A program made the translations under genes and the position numbers. A stretch of 7,351 bases of DNA from Clostridia bacterium (GTDB lineage Bacteria; Bacillota; Clostridia; Oscillospirales; CAG-272): assembly GCA_029010655.1 (NCBI GenBank), contig JAQXKW010000145.1:1-7351 (forward strand), in the 5' to 3' direction. Shown one piece after another: positions 1 to 3,428 of this stretch. The first letter of the stretch is position 1; each line of letters opens with the position of its first letter. The notes beneath the pieces are model-generated. The model did no database searches. It was not told the DNA's origin and saw only the letters and a program-made list of their open reading frames with translations.

Positions 1-7
1 CAAAAAA

Positions 8-42
8 CCGGGCGACCCTCTGGGGTCGCCCGGTCATTTTTT
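8..42. terminator. Strong intrinsic terminator hairpin, probably bidirectional
   Basis: An 11-bp perfect stem (8-18 with 23-33, sequence CCGGGCGACCC) closes a 4-base loop. Six A's precede it (2-7) and TCATTTTTT follows (34-42). Read on the minus strand the stem runs straight into six U's, a textbook terminator. On the plus strand the U run is offset by three bases, so it should still work for a gene ending left of the window. Which gene it serves cannot be seen. Confidence 0.85.
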
Positions 43-144
43 GCGGTCATTTCGCATTCTCCTTCAGCGTTTTGTAACTTGCAATCAGCATTGCTCTTAA
101 AGATGTACATTTGGAAGAAAGGGTTTTACTTTATTTACAAAAAA
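43..144. other. Intergenic stretch, no convincing gene
   Basis: No ORF of useful length is present. On the minus strand there is a good Shine-Dalgarno sequence (AAGGAGA, 58-64) seven bases before an ATG (48-50). An in-frame upstream ATG lies at 108-110, and the frame stays open through the hairpin at 8-33 to the window edge. Because that hairpin is an excellent terminator, the frame is more likely a decoy, a tiny leader peptide or a gene remnant than a full gene. The sequence left of the window would decide. Confidence 0.4.
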
Positions 145-273
145 GTGATAAGTGATGCCGCTGCGCTGTGATAAGTGATGAGATGCGTTCCACGCACGCG
201 CCGAAGGCGTGCATCACAGGCGAAGCCGCATCACGCACGCAGTGCGCATCACGTTCCTAAGGGAACGCATCAC
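145..273. repeat. Array of GCATCAC-tailed mini-hairpins inside a larger palindrome (REP/MITE-like)
   Basis: The right half holds four copies of GCATCAC at 211-217, 228-234, 246-252 and 267-273, spaced 17, 18 and 21 bases. A short hairpin precedes each: CGCC/GGCG with loop GAA (199-209), GGC/GCC with loop GAA (219-227), CGCAC/GTGCG (234-246) and CGTTCC/GGAACG with loop TAAG (252-267). The left half carries two copies of GTGATAAGTGATG (145-157 and 168-180), whose GTGAT cores are the reverse complement of ATCAC. An outer 10-bp stem, GATGCGTTCC (182-191) with GGAACGCATC (262-271), encloses the inner hairpins. No ORF or transposase is associated. The organisation fits a non-autonomous REP- or MITE-like element, or a structured RNA. 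It is not CRISPR. Confidence 0.7.
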
Positions 274-275
274 TC

Positions 276-316
276 AAAAAAGTCTCTTTTGTCCGGTAGG
301 CAAAAGAGACTTTTTT
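276..316 (-). terminator. Intrinsic terminator of the tRNA-Glu gene
   Basis: An 11-bp stem (281-291 with 301-311, AGTCTCTTTTG/CAAAAGAGACT) is extended by A6/T6 flanks (276-281, 311-316), with a 9-base loop. Read on the minus strand it begins two bases after the encoded CCA of the tRNA and ends in a U run. This is the expected end of a single-tRNA transcript. The A/T flanks would also let it stop plus-strand transcription. Confidence 0.9.
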
Positions 317-318
317 GT

Positions 319-393
319 TGGTGACCCGTACGGGAATCGAACCCATGTTTTCGCCGTGAGAGGGCGATGTCTTAGCCGCTTGACCAACGGGCC
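319..393 (-). tRNA. tRNA-Glu, anticodon CUC
   Basis: The minus strand folds as a complete 75-nt tRNA with encoded CCA. The acceptor stem is GGCCCGT/ACGGGTC with one G-U pair and discriminator A. The D region reads GGTCAAGCGG. The anticodon stem CGCC/GGCG holds loop CTCTCAC, giving anticodon CUC, which reads the glutamate codon GAG. The T arm GGGTTCGATTCCC is canonical. The body closely resembles the Bacillus/Clostridium tRNA-Glu, which normally carries UUC, so this is probably a second isoacceptor beside a UUC copy elsewhere. It stands alone, with its own promoter and terminator, and shows no split or duplicated 3' end that would suggest an integrated element. Confidence 0.96.
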
Positions 394-405
394 TCAAGCT
401 CCGTT

Positions 406-434
406 ATTATATCATACGGTTTTATAAAAATCAA
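406..434 (-). promoter_or_regulatory. Sigma-A-type promoter of tRNA-Glu
   Basis: On the minus strand a -35 TTGATT (429-434) and a perfect -10 TATAAT (406-411) are separated by 17 bases. The predicted start point, around 398-400, is only about six bases before the mature tRNA 5' end, leaving a very short leader for RNase P to remove. Confidence 0.88.
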
Positions 435-438
435 TAGC

Positions 439-474
439 TTTTTTGAATTTTTCTCAAATTTTCCTCATTTTTTT
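439..474 (-). promoter_or_regulatory. Phased A-tracts / UP-like element upstream of the tRNA promoter
   Basis: Four T runs on the plus strand (A-tracts on the minus strand) lie at 439-444, 448-452, 459-462 and 468-474, with centres about 8.5, 10.5 and 10.5 bases apart, immediately upstream of the -35 box. A-tracts in phase with the helical repeat are known to bend DNA, and AT-rich UP elements are contacted by RNA polymerase alpha subunits at strong stable-RNA promoters. The role here is inferred from position and spacing. Confidence 0.5.
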
Positions 475-610
475 GAAAATTCGGGTGGAGTTGCATTTTT
501 TGCGGCGGTATACCGGGGCGGACAGTCTTATATTTGGCGGCGGATAATGACGAATACGGTTTTGTTGCAAAAAATCATCAAGTTAGTTTATACTTTGGTT
601 TACTAAAAGG
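475..610. other. Spacer between the tRNA-Glu and fic promoters; no gene seen
   Basis: The stretch at about 481-560 is GC-rich (GCGGCGG, CCGGGGCGG, GGCGGCGG), like the host genes, while 560-610 is AT-rich, like fic. The composition change around 555-565 may mark the left edge of transferred DNA. A 9-bp inverted repeat, ATTTTTTGC (495-503) and GCAAAAAAT (567-575), brackets most of the GC-rich part, but low complexity makes it weak evidence. No ORF or RNA gene was recognised. Confidence 0.4.
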
Positions 611-639
611 TTGACAAACGCTGATAATCAGGTTATAAT
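611..639 (+). promoter_or_regulatory. Consensus sigma-A promoter of the fic gene
   Basis: A perfect -35 TTGACA (611-616), a 17-base spacer and a perfect -10 TATAAT (634-639) predict a start near 646 and a leader of about 25 bases. This is the strongest-looking promoter in the window. The spacer contains TGATAATC (622-629), and its reverse complement GATTATCA (662-669) overlaps the region between ribosome binding site and start codon. Such a pair could be an operator that restrains this otherwise strong promoter; that is inference. Confidence 0.9.
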
Positions 640-656
640 ATATATATACTTCTACC

Positions 657-662
657 GAGGAG
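657..662 (+). promoter_or_regulatory. Ribosome binding site fixing the fic start
   Basis: GAGGAG lies eight bases before the ATG at 671-673. It decides the start: the longer open frame beginning with TTG at 611 would start inside the -35 box and cannot be translated from this promoter. Confidence 0.9.
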
Positions 663-670
663 ATTATCAA

Positions 671-1912
671 ATGGACGAAAAAACAGCAAAATCACTGATA
701 TTTGGTGAAAACTATTATTCTGTTAGTGATTTAAGGTATAATCAAAAAGTCGGTATAATGCTTTCCAAGGATGAGTTTGAGGAGCTTTTGAGCATTAAAG
801 ATAAGCTCGTTGATCCCGGCTTTGACAGGATAAAGCGTCTCCCTTTGAAAACCTTCAATTCAAAGCATTGTTTTTATATCAACGGACTGTATTTGCTGAA
901 AATGCAACTTGAATACAAGAGGCTTCTTCTTTCCGACTATGAGTTAAATCAAAGCTGGCTGTTTGACAGAAATATAGAAGACATACTTACTTCAAGGCTA
1001 TTTTCTGAGGTGGAGGGAACACTGAGTATCGAAAATGTTCCCACAACACATCGCCGCATAATTGAGATTAGCAAGTGCGAAAATCCGACGGAGCTAAACG
1101 ATATTATAGTTAAAAATATGTTAAATGCTATGAGCTTTATTATAGAGAATAAGCCGGAGTTTAACAAAGAGAACTTACGTCGGCTATATGACATTTTAAG
1201 TAAGGATTGTCTGCCGGAAGAGCTGAAAATCAAAGACGGTGCCTATTACCGGGATGACAAGGTGTATATAGGAGCGTTTGAAGGTGCAGATTGGCACATT
1301 ATCGATTCTTGTATGGATTCTTTGTTTGCATTTGCGAACGATGTGCAAAGCTTAAAGGAGCATCAAGACCTGCTGCCCCATATTTGCCACTATTATATTT
1401 TGTATATCCACCCGTACTTCGACTATAACGGCAGAACGGCGAGGATGGTGTCGTTTTGGCTCAGTTATATTAATAATATATCAGCTGCGCCGTATTTCAT
1501 GAGCGAAGCAATCAACGAAAACAAGGGCGCTTATTACGGTGCAATTACCGACTCAAGAACAACGCATAATGACTTGACATATTTTTTGGGATATATACTT
1601 GAAACGTCAGTTAAGTTTAGCTTAGTATACAAGAATTTGGAAGAAATAAAGAACACACTCTCAAAAACAGGAGATACATTAACATCTTCGGAGTGGGTGT
1701 ATGTTAAGAAAATTCTTGTCCACAATTCGGAGAATTATTTCAACTATAAAATGTTTTTGAGCTATATTAACACAAGTATGTCGAGACAGGGAGCTTTGAA
1801 AATTCTTAATAAACTGCACGATTATGAAATTCTTGAAAAGACAAAAAACAAAAAAGGGGATACCGTATTTAAGTTCAATCCGGATTTCATAACGTATAAG
1901 TACCACAAATAA
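671..1912 (+). CDS. Fic-domain protein (predicted AMP/NMP transferase) with C-terminal winged-helix-like region
   Basis: This is a 413-residue protein. The Fic signature at residues 247-258 reads HPYFDYNGRTAR: catalytic His247, acidic Asp251 (metal), Asn253, Arg255 and Arg258 are all present, but position 252 is Tyr, where most members have Gly, Ala or Lys. A flap segment of the usual form lies at about 190-203 (Gly-Ala-Tyr-Tyr-Arg...Val-Tyr-Ile-Gly). An upstream FSEVEG motif (111-116) resembles the (S/T)xxxE(G/N) inhibitory helix of class II Fic proteins, with Glu115 as the likely inhibitory residue although the leading Ser/Thr is Phe. Residues about 335-405 look like a winged helix-turn-helix. 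Family knowledge: Fic enzymes move AMP or another phosphate-containing group from a nucleotide to a target hydroxyl; the target here is unknown. Sampled 60-base lines contain 17-24 G+C, much less than neighbouring genes, suggesting transfer. There is no partner antitoxin gene. Fic assignment is certain, substrate is not. Confidence 0.93.
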   Translation: MDEKTAKSLIFGENYYSVSDLRYNQKVGIMLSKDEFEELLSIKDKLVDPGFDRIKRLPLKTFNSKHCFYINGLYLLKMQLEYKRLLLSDYELNQSWLFDRNIEDILTSRLFSEVEGTLSIENVPTTHRRIIEISKCENPTELNDIIVKNMLNAMSFIIENKPEFNKENLRRLYDILSKDCLPEELKIKDGAYYRDDKVYIGAFEGADWHIIDSCMDSLFAFANDVQSLKEHQDLLPHICHYYILYIHPYFDYNGRTARMVSFWLSYINNISAAPYFMSEAINENKGAYYGAITDSRTTHNDLTYFLGYILETSVKFSLVYKNLEEIKNTLSKTGDTLTSSEWVYVKKILVHNSENYFNYKMFLSYINTSMSRQGALKILNKLHDYEILEKTKNKKGDTVFKFNPDFITYKYHK

Positions 1913-1921
1913 AGGTTTTGA

Positions 1922-1961
1922 AAAAGCTAACAGGTTTGCAAACTGAAACCTGTTAGCTTTT
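1922..1961. terminator. Bidirectional terminator between convergent fic and deoD
   Basis: A 16-bp perfect stem (1922-1937 with 1946-1961, AAAAGCTAACAGGTTT/AAACCTGTTAGCTTTT) has an 8-base loop. The A/T ends give a U run in both directions. It lies 9 bases after the fic stop and 8 bases past the deoD stop, so it can end both transcripts. Confidence 0.93.
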
Positions 1962-1969
1962 ATAATACT

Positions 1970-2713
1970 CTATTCTGCCGTCGCCGCCGCCACGTTCAGC
2001 GCAAGCGTCATCATATCCCGAAAGGCGGTCTGCCTTTCTTCTGCGGTGGTGCTTTCCTCCGTTATCAGATGGTCGGAGACAGTACAGATTGCGAGTGCGT
2101 TTTTTCTGTATCTTGCGGCGTTCATGTAAAGTGCCGCCGTTTCCATTTCAACTGCCATGACGCCCATTTTGCCCCATTTTGCACAGGGCGTTTCCTCCGG
2201 AGAAACGCCCGAAAGGTCTCCGTAAAAAACGTCTGTGGAAAGCACGTTTCCCACATGGTAGGAAAGGTGAGCTGCTTCGGCTTTTTCAACTGCGGTGCGT
2301 AGCAGACCGAAGGAGGCGATAGGCGCAAAGCTTCCCGGCAGACGGAAATTATTCGCATATGCGGAATCGGTGCAGGCGCCCTGAGCGATAACGATGTCAC
2401 GCACCTTTATATCTTCCTGAATCCCTCCCGCAGAGCCTATGCGGATAATATTTTCAACCCCGAAAAAGTTGAAAAGCTCATATGAATATATGCCTATGGA
2501 CGGCATACCCATGCCGCTTGCCATGACGGTTACGGGAACGCCCTTATATGTTCCCGTATATCCCTGAACACCCCGCACGTTGTTTACAAGGCGGGGGCTT
2601 TCAAGATAGTTTTCCGCAACAAATTTGGAGCGCAGAGGGTCTCCCGGCATGAGGACGGTTTGTGCAAAATCGCCGGGGGCGGCGTTTATATGGGGAGTGT
2701 TATAATCTGACAT
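1970..2713 (-). CDS. deoD: Purine nucleoside phosphorylase, DeoD type
   Basis: This 247-residue cytoplasmic enzyme splits purine (deoxy)ribonucleosides with phosphate into the free base and (deoxy)ribose-1-phosphate, for purine salvage. It belongs to the hexameric NP-I family; E. coli DeoD is slightly shorter at 239 residues. The N-terminus TPHINA (6-11) carries His8, which reaches into the neighbouring subunit. MPGDPLR (22-28) supplies the phosphate-binding Gly24 and Arg28; Arg47 and the RIGSAGG segment (91-97, Arg91 and Ser94) complete that site. VEMET (188-192) binds ribose, and SDH (213-215) gives the catalytic Asp214. All key residues are present. GGAG at 2720-2723 lies six bases before the ATG. 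The gene is monocistronic, converging on fic, with its own promoter and a leader of about 100 bases. Confidence 0.96.
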   Translation of the reverse strand: MSDYNTPHINAAPGDFAQTVLMPGDPLRSKFVAENYLESPRLVNNVRGVQGYTGTYKGVPVTVMASGMGMPSIGIYSYELFNFFGVENIIRIGSAGGIQEDIKVRDIVIAQGACTDSAYANNFRLPGSFAPIASFGLLRTAVEKAEAAHLSYHVGNVLSTDVFYGDLSGVSPEETPCAKWGKMGVMAVEMETAALYMNAARYRKNALAICTVSDHLITEESTTAEERQTAFRDMMTLALNVAAATAE

Positions 2714-2812
2714 AATAATCTCCGTTTCTTTTCAGTGGGGCAGGGGAGAGCGCATATTTTACGCTTCAAAAGCGCGGCGCACCCGTCGGGAGGGCATGCG
2801 GCATACCTGCCT
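2714..2812 (-). promoter_or_regulatory. Structured 5' leader of deoD, unknown class
   Basis: The predicted start point (about 2812) lies at the first base of GGCAGG on the minus strand (2806-2811), which can pair with CCTGCC (2739-2744) near the ribosome binding site, closing nearly the whole leader. Inside are a CGCTT/AAGCG hairpin (2762-2774) and CCCG/CGGG pairing. I do not see the conserved core of the purine riboswitch or another class I know. It may be a cis-regulatory RNA or simply a stable leader; pairing is read by eye. Confidence 0.35.
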
Positions 2813-2818
2813 TTTAAT

Positions 2819-2847
2819 ATTATAGCTGACAACCGGAAAACTTTCAA
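2819..2847 (-). promoter_or_regulatory. Sigma-A-type promoter of deoD
   Basis: On the minus strand the -35 TTGAAA (2842-2847) and perfect -10 TATAAT (2819-2824) are 17 bases apart. The distance to the deoD ATG leaves a leader of about 100 bases. The next gene on the plus strand (2925) diverges from here; I found no equally clear promoter for it. Confidence 0.82.
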
Positions 2848-2924
2848 GGATTTCCGAAAAATGAATATAAATATTAATAAAGTCAATAATATATCATAAA
2901 TAAAAGCAAAAAAAGGAAATAAAT

Positions 2925-3206
2925 ATGATAAAAGGCTGCCAGAAAAAAATAATCCACATAACAAACCCGAAAAGCCCGTATTTCGAGGAGGCTTATTTTG
3001 TTCTGAAGCGGGGCGGAGACTTGGGAGGCGTCAGCGAAGCGGATATGGTAAAGGAGGCGTTGAGAATAGCCGACGAGGCGGTGCGCTCCGTAAAGCCCAA
3101 GGCGATTGCGGCGAGAAGGAGCAGAGCCTTTGCCGTGGCTGTGGGGGCTGCGGCGGTATCGCTTATTTTCGGGATTGTCATGCTTTTTTATACAGTCTCC
3201 CTGTAA
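2925..3206 (+). CDS. Small protein of unknown function with one C-terminal membrane helix
   Basis: A 93-residue protein. The N-terminal two thirds is soluble and basic (about residues 1-66), with a probable amphipathic helix at about 37-56 (Ser-Glu-Ala-Asp-Met-Val-Lys-Glu-Ala). A basic stretch with Arg64, Arg65 and Arg67 precedes a single hydrophobic segment at about 68-91 rich in Ala, Val, Phe and Leu. By the positive-inside rule the N-terminus would be cytoplasmic and the C-terminus barely exposed, a tail-anchored layout. There is no signal peptide or catalytic motif. AAAAGGAAA (2911-2919) precedes the ATG at good spacing. It is divergent from deoD and ends 4 bases before the -35 of the rnj promoter. 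Conserved small proteins of this look occur in Clostridia, but I cannot name a family. The ORF is supported by its ribosome binding site, host-like composition and clean membrane segment. Confidence 0.72.
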   Translation: MIKGCQKKIIHITNPKSPYFEEAYFVLKRGGDLGGVSEADMVKEALRIADEAVRSVKPKAIAARRSRAFAVAVGAAAVSLIFGIVMLFYTVSL

Positions 3207-3210
3207 ACTG

Positions 3211-3238
3211 TTGACAAAGAAAAATTTCATGGTATAAT
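3211..3238 (+). promoter_or_regulatory. Sigma-A promoter of the rnj operon
   Basis: A perfect -35 TTGACA (3211-3216) and a perfect -10 TATAAT (3233-3238) with a 16-base spacer predict a start near 3245. It begins just after the stop codon of the small membrane-protein gene and gives a leader of about 185 bases before rnj. Confidence 0.88.
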
Positions 3239-3244
3239 GTATTT

Positions 3245-3428
3245 GGCATAAATTGTTCGATTTGCAGAAAATAGCTTGTCTTGCTTTGGTATGTACCGCC
3301 GCCCTCGGACATACCTTACAAAGGAAGGCCGACGCCGCTTCATGCGGTTTTTTGCGGTTTTTCGGCGGCGCAGGGCGCAAAGGCGCAGACTTTTCGCCGC
3401 ACAAGGCACATAATGAAAGGAGAAATCA
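3245..3428 (+). promoter_or_regulatory. Long structured leader of rnj with a terminator-like hairpin
   Basis: First comes a 7-bp stem, GGTATGT (3288-3294) with ACATACC (3309-3315), containing an inner CCG/CGG pair. Next is a short hairpin CCGC-TTCAT-GCGG (3335-3347) followed by six U's (3348-3353), which resembles a weak intrinsic terminator. GGCGGCG (3364-3370) could instead pair with CGCCGCC inside the first stem (3297-3303), and CGGCG (3363-3367) with CGCCG (3333-3337), which would undo the terminator-like hairpin. These mutually exclusive pairings suggest attenuation or an RNase J-sensitive leader. No T-box or known riboswitch signature was recognised, and the folds were not computed. Confidence 0.4.
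3418..3422 (+). promoter_or_regulatory. Ribosome binding site supporting a GTG start for rnj
   Basis: AGGAG, within AAAGGAGA, lies six bases before the GTG at 3429-3431. No in-frame ATG lies nearby, and the family N-terminus (LGGLNEIGKN) begins 13 residues in, so the GTG start fits. Confidence 0.88.

Noticed and set aside
145..273. CRISPR array
   Set aside because: Repeats are 7 bases with 17-21 base periods and the intervening pieces are themselves hairpins; no cas genes and no 25-35 base repeats.
319..393. tRNA-Glu as attachment site of an integrated element carrying fic
   Set aside because: No integrase is present, the 3' end of the tRNA faces away from fic, and no duplicated tRNA 3' segment is seen near 1912-1970.
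209..427. Short plus-strand ORF over the repeat array and tRNA
   Set aside because: It runs through the palindromic repeat, the terminator and the antisense of tRNA-Glu; no ribosome binding site or protein-like composition.
495..575. 81-base element bounded by ATTTTTTGC/GCAAAAAAT inverted repeats
   Set aside because: The repeats are mostly homopolymer runs, which are frequent in this AT-rich spacer, and no target duplication is visible.
611..670. N-terminal extension of the Fic protein from a TTG at 611
   Set aside because: That TTG is the -35 box of a perfect promoter; a good ribosome binding site (657-662) points to the ATG at 671.
2714..2812. Purine riboswitch upstream of deoD
   Set aside because: The conserved junction and loop-loop sequences of the purine aptamer are absent.
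2883..3404. 173-residue minus-strand ORF opposite the small membrane-protein gene and rnj leader
   Set aside because: Low-complexity, basic translation antisense to a better supported gene and to the rnj promoter; no family resemblance.
3245..3428. T-box or known riboswitch in the rnj leader
   Set aside because: No T-box core (AGGGTGGNACCGCG) and no other aptamer core recognised.
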